Source of the DNA: Aristaeella lactis
GTDB taxonomy: Bacteria > Bacillota > Clostridia > Christensenellales > Aristaeellaceae
Reading direction: 5' to 3'
Length of the DNA: 64,000 bases
NCBI RefSeq assembly: GCF_018118585.1
Contig: NZ_CP069421.1
Location: 1,550,001 to 1,614,000 of the forward strand
Shown: positions 42,142 to 49,905 of the stretch, one piece after another
Layout: each line of letters starts with the position of its first letter
Position numbering within the stretch: position 1 is the first letter of the stretch
Translations under genes and position numbers: made by a program
Notes under the pieces: model-generated
What the model saw: only the letters and a program-made list of their open reading frames with translations
Database searches by the model: none
Told to the model about the DNA's origin: nothing

Positions 42142-42558
42142 TTAATTTCCCTTCGGCACTGCCAGATCGCTGTACAGTACCTTCTGGGTTTCTTCGCCGG
42201 CATAGCCGTCCGGATCCAGTCCGTTCCGTTCCTGGAAAGCGACAACCGCCTCCCGCGTGCCCGGGCCGAACTGGCCGTCCACTTCGCCTTCATAATACCC
42301 AAGAGCCTGAAGCCGTTCCTGCAGCTTCGTCACTTTTTCACCCTGCGAACCGTTGTGCAGGGCGGGTTCCGGGGTGACAACCGCGTATACATTTTCGCGG
42401 ATGGTATCCGGAGCCGGGGGCAGCGGCGTAGGCGTAAGGCTGGCTTCCCTCCGCACTTCACTGATGGTGGGAATCATATAGGTCGCCAGGACAATCGCCA
42501 GCACAGCCAGGATCATCAGGCCGATGATCCCCGCGATCACTTTCGGATTCTTTTTCAT
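42142..42558 (-). CDS. Membrane-anchored peptidoglycan-binding domain protein
   Basis: A 138-residue protein. One membrane helix (VIAGIIGLMILAVLAIVLAT) is followed by a Pro/Thr linker (TPTPLPPAPDT) and a PG_binding_1 domain (GEKVTKLQERLQALGYYEGE, VDGQFGPGTREAVVAFQERN). It should bind the wall outside the membrane. No enzymatic domain is attached. The gene starts three bases after the DegV gene and shares its transcript. Confidence 0.88.
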   Translation of the reverse strand: MKKNPKVIAGIIGLMILAVLAIVLATYMIPTISEVRREASLTPTPLPPAPDTIRENVYAVVTPEPALHNGSQGEKVTKLQERLQALGYYEGEVDGQFGPGTREAVVAFQERNGLDPDGYAGEETQKVLYSDLAVPKGN

Positions 42559-42561
42559 TCC

Positions 42562-43419
42562 TCAGGCTTCCTTCTTTTTCTTCCGCATAAACATCAGACC
42601 CAGCGTATCCGGACCGCAGTGGGTGCAGATCGTGCAGCCGGCCATGGCCTCCAGCACTTCCTTGAACAGTCCGTAGCTTTTCACCGTATCAATGGCAAAC
42701 CGCACCAGGCCTTCCTCGCTGGGAGAATGAACAACTACCACCCGGCTGAAGTCAATATTGTCATCGTTCTCCAGCAGATCCCGGATATAGTGCTTCAGGT
42801 AATGCTCATACCGTCCCCGGTATTTCTGGCCGGGATGCATCTTTCCGTCCGCCACGACAATAGAGGGACGGATATGCAGCATTTTCGCGCCCAGCGCTTC
42901 CAGGCCGCTGCAGCGGCCGCCCCGGCGCAGATAATCGATCGTCCTGACCACAAAGCTGGAGTCCACCAGATCCGCCTTGGCACGAAGCGCCTCGGCGATT
43001 GCCGCGCCGTCCTCCGCGCCGTCATTGATCATCCTGATTCCTTCCAGCACCAGCAGTCCGCTGCCCGTGGATAGATTCCGGCTGTCCACAACAAACACGT
43101 TGCCAACTTCCCGGCTGGCCTCCACCGCGTCATTATAGCTGGTGGAAAACTCACTGCTCAGGCACACATGAACCAGCTGGTCACATTTCTCCAGCTGTTT
43201 CCTGAAGAACTCCTTGTACTCATAGGTGTTCACCGCAGCCGTCCGCACGGATTTTCCGGCTTCCGCCGCGCGGAAGATATCACGGGGCGTCACATCAACG
43301 CCATCATGGAATACTTCCCCGTCGATAATAACGCTCAGCGGAGCGATTCCGATCTGATACTTCCGGATCCATTCCGGCGTCAGGTCACAGGTGCTGTCCG
43401 CAGTCATTCTGATCTTCAT
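42562..43419 (-). CDS. DegV family fatty-acid-binding protein
   Basis: A 285-residue DegV protein. Family motifs: MTADSTCDLTPEWIRKYQI at the start, DGVDVTPRDIF near residue 39, the SSEFSTSYNDAVEA stretch near residue 88 and VVDSRNLSTGSGLLVLEGI near residue 110. DegV (FakB-type) proteins bind a fatty acid for phosphorylation by FakA; no FakA gene is in the window. GGGGGAAA precedes the ATG. Confidence 0.9.
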   Translation of the reverse strand: MKIRMTADSTCDLTPEWIRKYQIGIAPLSVIIDGEVFHDGVDVTPRDIFRAAEAGKSVRTAAVNTYEYKEFFRKQLEKCDQLVHVCLSSEFSTSYNDAVEASREVGNVFVVDSRNLSTGSGLLVLEGIRMINDGAEDGAAIAEALRAKADLVDSSFVVRTIDYLRRGGRCSGLEALGAKMLHIRPSIVVADGKMHPGQKYRGRYEHYLKHYIRDLLENDDNIDFSRVVVVHSPSEEGLVRFAIDTVKSYGLFKEVLEAMAGCTICTHCGPDTLGLMFMRKKKKEA

Positions 43420-43455
43420 AAATTTCCCCCGTATCCTACTGCAGCAGGATGAAGT

Positions 43456-43633
43456 ATTAATTGTTGAGGAGTCATCCGTGCTTCAGACTGATCTGTCAGT
43501 GCTTTAGCACTGGTAACAGATCGTCCATGCAGGTGTCAACGCTTTAGCGTTGGTAACACCGAGCCATTCACGGCTAATGACTCCCATGCTACAGCTGTCA
43601 AAATGCCAATGGCATTTTGGTAACAGCGATCGC
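43456..43633. repeat. Multi-branched element with three bulged hairpins
   Basis: Outermost arms GGAGTCAT (43468-43475) and ATGACTCC (43577-43584), and CCGTG with CACGG, enclose two bulged hairpins. Hairpin 1 (43490-43522) has outer GATCTGT/ACAGATC and inner CAGTGC/GCACTG. Hairpin 2 (43532-43560) has outer GGTGT/ACACC and inner CAACGC/GCGTTG. Hairpin 3 (43594-43627), outside the enclosure, has GCTGT/ACAGC and a nine-base inner stem. Each has GTA bulged on the 3' side between inner and outer stem. No gene is visible from 43420 to 43640. Confidence 0.8.
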
Positions 43634-43640
43634 AGAATTA

Positions 43641-43823
43641 TGAATTGCTTTTATCTTTCTTCCCTGAAATAGCTCAAGCCCAGAGACGCCGGCGGGCGAA
43701 CCTCTTTCGACTGCCAGTGGCAGAAATCTCGAAAGAGGTGAGGTCAACCGAAAGGAGCAGGCTCCATAGTATGGAGCTGCGACCATTGAGGTTGCGGAAG
43801 AATCAGCTGCCGGCTTTCATATT
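43641..43823. repeat. Structured element with a second copy of the permease 3' end
   Basis: At 43651-43695 (minus strand) the codons PPASLGLSYFREER and a stop repeat the end of the adjacent permease, with only synonymous differences. Between the copies are a nested hairpin (arms CCTCTTTCGA/TCGAAAGAGG around CTGCCA/TGGCAG), a second hairpin (GCTCCAT/ATGGAGC) and an arm AATCAGCTGCCGGC (43801-43814). That arm is inverted relative to GCCGGCGGCTGATT (43861-43874) inside the gene. Confidence 0.8.
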
Positions 43824-44777
43824 TTACCGTTCTTCACGGAAATAACTTAATCCTAACGAAGCCGGCGGCTGATTCTCCCGCTTGTTCCGGATGCTGGAAA
43901 TCACCAGGACGATGATGGTCACCACATAGGGCAGCATCTTCAGCAGCGGTTTGGCCGCCATGGTCACCTGGATTCCGGGAATAGTCGTGATAAAGCTGGA
44001 GCAGGAGAATAAAACACCGAACACAAACGATCCGACAATGGTCAGATGCGGCCGCCACAGGGCAAAGATAACCAGTGCGATGCTCAGCCAGCCAAAGGCT
44101 TCCAGGCTCAAATAGGCTTCCTGGGATACCATGTAGTCAATGATGTAGTAAAACCCGCCCAGTCCGGCGATGCCGCTGCCGATGCAGGTGGCCGCATACT
44201 TATACCGGGTCACGTTAATGCCTACCGCGTCAGCTGTTGCCGGGTTTTCACCCACAGCCCGCAGCTGAAGGCCGACACGGGTACGGAACAGCACCCAGCT
44301 GCTCAGCAGAGCAATAATGATTGCCAGGAAAAACAGGATACCCAGGGACTGCAGGCTGTCCTGCCTGCCGGCGAAAGGCCAGCGGTACATTGCTTTCGGG
44401 CCGATCAGGTAGACCGTCGCGTCCAGCTTGCTCATGATCACCTTCATCAGGCCGACGCCGAAGGTGGTCAGGGCCAGGCCTGTCACGTTCTGGTTCGCCC
44501 GGAGGCTCACCGTCAGGAAAGAATAGATCAGTCCGCAGAACATGGCCAGCAGCAGGGAGCCGAGAATTCCCAGGATCACGATCAGGAACGGCGGCAGGCC
44601 GCTCTTGCCGATCATGTTCAGAACCAGGCAGCCGCCCGCGCCGCCCATGCACATGATACCCGGAATACCCAGGTTCAGGTGGCCGGCCTTTTCAGTCAGG
44701 ATTTCACCCGTGGAGCCGTACATGAACGTTGCGCCGAAAGCCAGGGAGTCGATCAGGAAGTTCAGCCAGATATTCAT
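43824..44777 (-). CDS. Nucleoside-type ABC transporter permease 2 (NupQ/YufQ type)
   Basis: A 317-residue permease of the BPD type 2 family: LAFGATFMYGSTGEILTEKA near residue 13, AGHLNLGIPGIMCMGGAGG, and FRTRVGLQLRAVGENPATAD near residue 168 with the G-E-N-P motif of this group. About nine membrane helices. It overlaps the partner permease by ATGA. It forms the channel of a purine-nucleoside-type importer. Its C-terminus exists in a second, synonymous copy downstream. Confidence 0.9.
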   Translation of the reverse strand: MNIWLNFLIDSLAFGATFMYGSTGEILTEKAGHLNLGIPGIMCMGGAGGCLVLNMIGKSGLPPFLIVILGILGSLLLAMFCGLIYSFLTVSLRANQNVTGLALTTFGVGLMKVIMSKLDATVYLIGPKAMYRWPFAGRQDSLQSLGILFFLAIIIALLSSWVLFRTRVGLQLRAVGENPATADAVGINVTRYKYAATCIGSGIAGLGGFYYIIDYMVSQEAYLSLEAFGWLSIALVIFALWRPHLTIVGSFVFGVLFSCSSFITTIPGIQVTMAAKPLLKMLPYVVTIIVLVISSIRNKRENQPPASLGLSYFREER

Positions 44778-45907
44778 TTGACGGCCTCCTTTCCGGCTTC
44801 CGCATGGCTGTGATGGCCGCGGAAATGGATCTCGTAATTAATGAAAAACTCACTGCCGATAATGAAGAACAGGATAATACCGATGATTACGTTCGGGAAA
44901 GCGCCAGAAACGTCGAAGTCCTGGCTGATCTGGGCAGCGCCCTGGTTCAGCAGCTGGATCAGTCCGGCAGTCAGGATCATGGCCAGCGGATTGAATTTAC
45001 CGAGCCATGCCACCATGATGCCCGTGAATCCCTGTCCTCCGGCGGACTCTGTTGTGATCGTCTGGTCCAGACCGGCACCGATCAGATATCCGGCCAGCCC
45101 GCACAGCGCGCCGGAAAGGATCATGGTCCGGATGATAACCTTCTTCTCGTTGATTCCGACATACTGCGCGGTACGGACGCTCTCGCCCACCACGTTAATC
45201 TCATAACCGTGCTTGGTATAGTTCAGGTAAACATACAGAATGCCCGCCAGCGCCAGCACGATCAGGATGATCAGCAGGTAATCATTCCCAAGTGACGGCA
45301 GTTTGCCGTGCTTCAGTTTCCCCAGGGAGGAGGATCCGCTCGGAACCCAGACCACCAGGAAATAGCTCACCAGGAAAGTAGCTACATAGTTCATCATCAG
45401 GGTGAACAGGGTCTCATTTGTTCCCCACCGTGCTTTGAACAGTGCCGGGATCACGCCCCAGACCGCGCCGGCCAGAATTGCCGCAAAGAACATCAGGATC
45501 AGCAGCAGCCACTCCGGGACCTTGCCGCCCAGGTAAAAGTCAACCGCGATGGCTCCCAGTACGCCGGTCAGCGTCTGTCCCTCTCCGCCGATGTTCCAGA
45601 AGCGCATCCGGAACGCCGGCGTCAGCGCCAGGGAAACGCACAGCAGGATCGCGATATTCTTCAGGAATTTCCAGAATTTACGGCTGGTGGAAAAAGATCC
45701 CTTGATAAACGCGGTATAGAAATCACCGATCCGTTCCGGATGGTCGTTCAGCTTTTCGATCAGCAGGAAAGCCACTAGTCCGCAGACGATCAGTCCCAGC
45801 ACAATGGCCGCGATACGGATAGCCCAGGCCCTGACCGGATCTACAGTCGTCCGTTTGCTCAGGTGGATCAGCGGTTCACGGACTTCGTTTTTCTTGGCAG
45901 TACTCAC
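44774..45907 (-). CDS. Nucleoside-type ABC transporter permease 1 (NupP/YufP type)
   Basis: A 377-residue permease with an amphipathic N-terminus and about nine helices. Diagnostic segments are FWNIGGEGQTLTGVLGAIAV near residue 128, RWGTNETLFTLMMNYVATFL and YEINVVGESVRTAQYVGINE near residue 235. It starts with GTG overlapping the ATPase stop (GTGA). It partners the next permease. Confidence 0.9.
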   Translation of the reverse strand: MSTAKKNEVREPLIHLSKRTTVDPVRAWAIRIAAIVLGLIVCGLVAFLLIEKLNDHPERIGDFYTAFIKGSFSTSRKFWKFLKNIAILLCVSLALTPAFRMRFWNIGGEGQTLTGVLGAIAVDFYLGGKVPEWLLLILMFFAAILAGAVWGVIPALFKARWGTNETLFTLMMNYVATFLVSYFLVVWVPSGSSSLGKLKHGKLPSLGNDYLLIILIVLALAGILYVYLNYTKHGYEINVVGESVRTAQYVGINEKKVIIRTMILSGALCGLAGYLIGAGLDQTITTESAGGQGFTGIMVAWLGKFNPLAMILTAGLIQLLNQGAAQISQDFDVSGAFPNVIIGIILFFIIGSEFFINYEIHFRGHHSHAEAGKEAVK

Positions 45908-47607
45908 GCGTCCTCCTCCTTCCGCTCATCCGTTTTGGTCATCAGCAGACCGATTTCTTCCTTGGTTGTTGTCCGGGCATCCACAATGCCGGTGACGGCG
46001 CCGCCGTTAATGACCATGATCCTGTCGCACAGCTCCAGCAGCACGTCCAGGTCCTCACCGACATAGATGACGGCGACTCCGTTCTCTTTCTGCCGGTTCA
46101 GCAGGTTGTAAATCGTATAACTGGAGTTGATATCCAGTCCGCGGACGGGATAGGCTGCCATCAGCACCTTCGGCGTATAGGCGATTTCACGGCCCACAAG
46201 CACCTTCTGCACATTACCGCCGGAAAGACGCCGTACCGGGGTGGAAACGCCGGGTGTGGAAACTTCCAGTTCCTTGATAATCTCCTCTGCCTGGGCTTTG
46301 GGTTTTTTCCGGTTCAGGAATCCCAGCTTGCCCTTCCGGTAGCTGCGCAGCATCATGTTGTCCGTAATATCCATGCTGCCCACCAGACCCATGCCCAGCC
46401 GGTCCTCCGGAACAAAACTCAGGTGCACGCCCAGCTGGCGAATCTCCAGCGGCGTCTTGTCCCGCAGGTTCATGACCTCATCTTCCCGGAACAGCACATC
46501 ACCGTTCTGTACCCATTTACGGACCGCCTTGTTGCTCATGCCGTGGAAGGTAACGTCGTTCATATTCCGGTCATGGAAGGCGCCTTTTTCAGCCAGTGCC
46601 CTGACCTGCTTCATGCTCTTGTGGTAGAAGCTGACCGGACGGTTCTTTTTGGGGTTATTGAAGGTAATGGTACCGCTTGCCACCGGCTGCAGGCCGGAAA
46701 TGGATTCCAGCAGTTCCCGCTGGCCGCTGCCGGCAATACCGGCAATGCCCAGGATTTCCCCGCCGTTGGCGGTAAAGGAGATATCCTTCAGCACATGAAC
46801 GCCTTCAGCGTTGTAAAGATTCAGTCCCTCTACGATCAGCCGCGGGATGGCATTCACGGGATTGGAGCGATGAATGTTCAGGTCAATCTTCTTGCCAACC
46901 ATCATCTCAGTCAGCTCTGCTTCGCTGGTCTCCGCCGTGTTCACGGTGGCGATATGTTCGCCCCGGCGCAGGATCGCGACCCGGTCGCTGACTTCCATTA
47001 CCTCATTCAGCTTATGGGTGATGATAATGATGCTCTTTCCGTCTTCCTTCATCCGGCGAAGCACGTCAAACAGCCGGGTGATCTCCTGGGGCGTCAGCAC
47101 GGCGGTCGGTTCATCCAGGATCAGGATATCCGCGCCGCGGTACAGCACCTTGATAATCTCCACCGTCTGTTTTTCAGAAACGGACATGTCATAGATCTTC
47201 TTGGCCGGATCCAGCCGGAAACCGTACCGTTCCGCAATCTGGGCCACCTGGGCATTGACTGCCTTAAGGTTGTATTTTTCTTTCGATTCATTGCCAAGCA
47301 CAACGTTTTCGGCAGCCGTAAACAGATCCACCAGTTTGAAATGCTGATGGATCATACCGATCTTGTGGTCAAACGCATCCTTGGGAGAACGGATCACAAC
47401 TTCTTTCCCGCCGATCAGGATCTGGCCTTCGTCCGGGAAATAGATACCCGCGATCATGTTCATCAGGGTGGTTTTGCCGCAGCCGTTCTCACCGAGAACC
47501 GCCAGGATTTCCCCCTGGTAGACATCCAGGTCCACATGGTTATTCGCCACGATCGAACCAAACCGTTTGGTTATTCCGCGCATCTGAAGCGCCAACTGCT
47601 TCTCCAC
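45904..47607 (-). CDS. Nucleoside-type ABC transporter ATP-binding protein (double ATPase, NupO/YufO type)
   Basis: A 567-residue protein with two ATPase domains, as in sugar/nucleoside importers. Domain 1 has Walker A VLGENGCGKTTLMNMI near residue 36, signature LSV-like MSVSEKQTVEIIKVL and Walker B ILILDEPTAVLT. Domain 2 has the degenerate A site GIAGSGQRELLESISG near residue 290 and RLSGGNVQKVLVGREI. The start is GTG at 47607 with GGAGG 7 bases upstream. A hairpin separates it from the binding-protein gene. Confidence 0.92.
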   Translation of the reverse strand: MEKQLALQMRGITKRFGSIVANNHVDLDVYQGEILAVLGENGCGKTTLMNMIAGIYFPDEGQILIGGKEVVIRSPKDAFDHKIGMIHQHFKLVDLFTAAENVVLGNESKEKYNLKAVNAQVAQIAERYGFRLDPAKKIYDMSVSEKQTVEIIKVLYRGADILILDEPTAVLTPQEITRLFDVLRRMKEDGKSIIIITHKLNEVMEVSDRVAILRRGEHIATVNTAETSEAELTEMMVGKKIDLNIHRSNPVNAIPRLIVEGLNLYNAEGVHVLKDISFTANGGEILGIAGIAGSGQRELLESISGLQPVASGTITFNNPKKNRPVSFYHKSMKQVRALAEKGAFHDRNMNDVTFHGMSNKAVRKWVQNGDVLFREDEVMNLRDKTPLEIRQLGVHLSFVPEDRLGMGLVGSMDITDNMMLRSYRKGKLGFLNRKKPKAQAEEIIKELEVSTPGVSTPVRRLSGGNVQKVLVGREIAYTPKVLMAAYPVRGLDINSSYTIYNLLNRQKENGVAVIYVGEDLDVLLELCDRIMVINGGAVTGIVDARTTTKEEIGLLMTKTDERKEEDA

Positions 47608-47668
47608 GATCTGTCCTCCCAAAAATGCGTTAACAGGTCATCTGTTTTATCTTAACATAAAAGGATAC

Positions 47669-47697
47669 GGACTGCCACCCTGAAAGAGTGGCAGTCC
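47669..47697 (-). terminator. Hairpin between binding-protein and ATPase genes
   Basis: GGACTGCCAC and GTGGCAGTCC with a nine-base loop, then a weak T-rich stretch on the minus strand. It probably stops part of the transcripts, giving more binding protein than membrane components. Confidence 0.7.
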
Positions 47698-47726
47698 GAT
47701 CATATGCCCTTTAGTCGTTCTGTGAA

Positions 47727-48938
47727 TCAATCACCGTAGTTCCTGTTCAGCAGTTCGATACCATCGATTTCAGCATCGAAGTAGGGAGCGCTGCGGAATT
47801 CGGATTCATGGAAGTAACCGTCGGACACAACCTGGGTATCCTTCTCGAAAGCAGCGTCGGTGTCAACGTCAGCCATGTACTCGGTCAGAGCATTGCCGCC
47901 AACAGTGATGAAGCCTTCGGTAGCGGTGTCGAACACCTTCAGGGCGCCAGCTTCGAACTGAGCCTTCACTTCAGCCAGCTTCTCGACAGTACCGGGGGCA
48001 GCAGCCTGCTCGTTCACGTCGGTCAGCTTCACGGAACCGGTAGCGATAGTGCCGGTCCAGTCGGTGGCGATCGCTTCACCGGCCATCTTCTGCTCGATGA
48101 TATACTGGAAGTAGGGAGCCCAGTCAATACGGCTGGCCACGATGAAGGTGTTGGGGCAGCTTTCCACGGTGGAACCATTGTAGGAAACGTCCGGGATACC
48201 GGCGTTCTCGCAGGCGGTGGGAGCACCCATGGAGTCAGCGTGCTGGGAGATCAGGTCGGCACCGGCAGCGATCAGAGCTTCGGCGGCAGCCTTTTCTTCC
48301 TTCTCATCGTACCAGGAACCGGTGAACTGCACCTTCATGGTAACGTCGGGGCAGACGCTCTTGGCGCCCAGGTAGAAGCTGGTGTAGCCGGACATAACTT
48401 CAGCATAGGTGAAAGCGCCGACGTAGCCCATCACAGGAGCATCGCCCTTCAGCTTGCCGGCTTCCTTGATCTCGTTCAGCTTCAGGCCGGCGGCAACGCC
48501 CGCCAGGTAGCGGCCTTCGTAAATCGCGGCGAAAGCATTGTGGAAGTTGTTCAGCTTCTCGGTGTGAGCCATGGTGCCGGTCGCGTGGCAGAAGTCCACT
48601 TCGGGCAGTTCCTTGGCAGCCTGCAGCATGAAAGTCTCATGACCGAAGCTGTCGGCGAAAACGATCTGGCAGCCTTCATCGGCCAGGTCCAAAGCAGCTT
48701 CATAGCAGTCATTGGATTCGGGAATGTTGCGCTTGATGATCACCTGTTCATCAGACAGTCCCAGAGCAGCGGCGGCATCCTTCACGCCGTTGATGAAGTT
48801 CAGGTCGTAGGTGGAATCTTCGTCGTGCAGCAGGATGACACCCAGCTTGATGTCTTCCTTGGCAACACCGTCAGCCAGCGCCGCGAAAGCGGTCAGGCAC
48901 AGGGCCAGAGCCAGAACCAGGGCAAGAACCTTTTTCAT
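47727..48938 (-). CDS. BMP family nucleoside-type substrate-binding protein
   Basis: A 403-residue exported protein (signal peptide MKKVLALVLALALCLTAFAA). The BMP fold is recognised by KLGVILLHDEDSTYDLNFIN near residue 31, VFADSFGHETFMLQAAKELP near residue 93 and IYEGRYLAGVAAGLKL near residue 136. ADLISQHADSMGAPTACENA follows near residue 218. PnrA/BmpA-type proteins bind purine nucleosides. No clear lipobox is present, unlike most relatives in Firmicutes, so how it stays at the membrane is unclear. It follows xpt. Confidence 0.9.
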   Translation of the reverse strand: MKKVLALVLALALCLTAFAALADGVAKEDIKLGVILLHDEDSTYDLNFINGVKDAAAALGLSDEQVIIKRNIPESNDCYEAALDLADEGCQIVFADSFGHETFMLQAAKELPEVDFCHATGTMAHTEKLNNFHNAFAAIYEGRYLAGVAAGLKLNEIKEAGKLKGDAPVMGYVGAFTYAEVMSGYTSFYLGAKSVCPDVTMKVQFTGSWYDEKEEKAAAEALIAAGADLISQHADSMGAPTACENAGIPDVSYNGSTVESCPNTFIVASRIDWAPYFQYIIEQKMAGEAIATDWTGTIATGSVKLTDVNEQAAAPGTVEKLAEVKAQFEAGALKVFDTATEGFITVGGNALTEYMADVDTDAAFEKDTQVVSDGYFHESEFRSAPYFDAEIDGIELLNRNYGD

Positions 48939-48992
48939 GTTTGTTTTCCTCCTCTTTCTCTTTGGATCACGGAGTTTTGTTTTTCTATTGGA

Positions 48993-49577
48993 TCAGTTGT
49001 CATCCGGCCGGAGAACGATGTTCCCGTTCTCAATGCCCTCCACAACTGCCAAAGACTTAAGATGAACGCCGGCTTCCCGCAGGGCTTTGCCGCCGGGCTG
49101 GAAGCCCTTTTCAACAGCAATGCCCACGCCGACAACCACAGCCTTCTGCTGTTCGCACAGGCTCATCAGCCCGTGCACCGCCTGGCCGTCCGCCAGGAAA
49201 TCATCAATGATCAGTACCCTTGTTCCTTCCGGCAGGTACCGTTTTTCGATGCGGATCATGTTTTGTGTCTTGTGCGTAAAGGAGTAAACCGGTGCCTGGA
49301 CGATATCGTCATTCTGGACCACCGTTGCGCTTTTCTTGGCAAACACCACCGGAATATCTCCCAGAGCATGGGCCGCAGCAACAGCCATGGCAATGCCGCT
49401 GGCTTCCACCGTCAGCACAGTTTCCGGTTTTTCATTTCTGAATTCGTCCGCCCATGCTTCGCCCATCTGAAACAAAAGAGCCGTATCGATCCTGTGGTTC
49501 AGGAACATATCCACCTTGACGATATCGTTCCCGATTCCTTTGCCTTTTTCCAGGATCATCCGGCGCAGTGCTTCCAT
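48993..49577 (-). CDS. xpt: Xanthine phosphoribosyltransferase
   Basis: A 194-residue purine salvage enzyme: MEALRRMILEKGKGIGNDIV, VDMFLNHRIDTALLFQMGEA near residue 22, and the PRPP-binding loop VLIIDDFLADGQAVHGLM near residue 122. It converts xanthine and PRPP to XMP. The ATG at 49577 has GGAGGAACC upstream; the frame upstream reads through the promoter. Directly followed by the BMP-type importer genes, so uptake and salvage of purines are co-expressed. Confidence 0.92.
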   Translation of the reverse strand: MEALRRMILEKGKGIGNDIVKVDMFLNHRIDTALLFQMGEAWADEFRNEKPETVLTVEASGIAMAVAAAHALGDIPVVFAKKSATVVQNDDIVQAPVYSFTHKTQNMIRIEKRYLPEGTRVLIIDDFLADGQAVHGLMSLCEQQKAVVVGVGIAVEKGFQPGGKALREAGVHLKSLAVVEGIENGNIVLRPDDN

Positions 49578-49620
49578 GGTTCCTCCAAAAACACGAACAT
49601 TCCCTCTTGGGATAGGCAAA

Positions 49621-49649
49621 ATTATACGCCTTAAATCCGAATATTTCAA
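49621..49649 (-). promoter_or_regulatory. Promoter of the xpt-importer operon
   Basis: On the minus strand TTGAAA and a perfect TATAAT are 17 bases apart. The leader is only about 37 nt, too short for a purine riboswitch. Confidence 0.85.
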
Positions 49650-49789
49650 TGACGATTATATGCCAAAAGTGTTAAAATCTATCCTAAATCCGAAGAACCC
49701 GTTGTACCGTCTCACTTTGCAAACATTATATACATTCATCACAAACCTCATTCTTTATTTCCTATACTCCCGCCCCTTTTCTTCAAATC

Positions 49790-49824
49790 AAAAACACAGC
49801 TTCCGGATTCCCGGAAGCTGTGTT
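49790..49824 (-). terminator. Terminator after the second exporter pair
   Basis: Perfect 14-base arms AACACAGCTTCCGG and CCGGAAGCTGTGTT with a four-base loop, followed by T on the minus strand. Its flanks match those of the terminator at 53733-53766. Confidence 0.88.
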
Positions 49825-49856
49825 CTCCGCCATTATTCATTTGACGGTTTTTCAGT

Positions 49857-49870
49857 ATTCATTATTCATT
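49857..49870. repeat. Short heptanucleotide array, unit ATTCATT
   Basis: Two ATTCATT units next to the stop-codon hairpin, with ATTATTC and ATTTGAC units at 49832-49845. Confidence 0.75.
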
Positions 49871-49871
49871 A

Positions 49872-49905
49872 CTTGATTGATTTCTCCTCCGGGAAATCAA
49901 TCAAG
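49872..49905 (-). repeat. Hairpin spanning the stop codon of the exporter gene
   Basis: Perfect 13-base arms CTTGATTGATTTC and GAAATCAATCAAG with an eight-base loop; the TGA stop is at 49897-49899. No T-run. Confidence 0.92.

Noticed and set aside
43598-43786. A short protein gene over the permease-end copy
   Set aside because: The open frame there is in a different frame from the duplicated C-terminal codons and crosses several hairpins; I treat the region as a structured repeat.
49578-49896. Purine riboswitch upstream of xpt
   Set aside because: The best promoter leaves only about 37 nt of leader, and I cannot find the conserved three-way junction bases further up.
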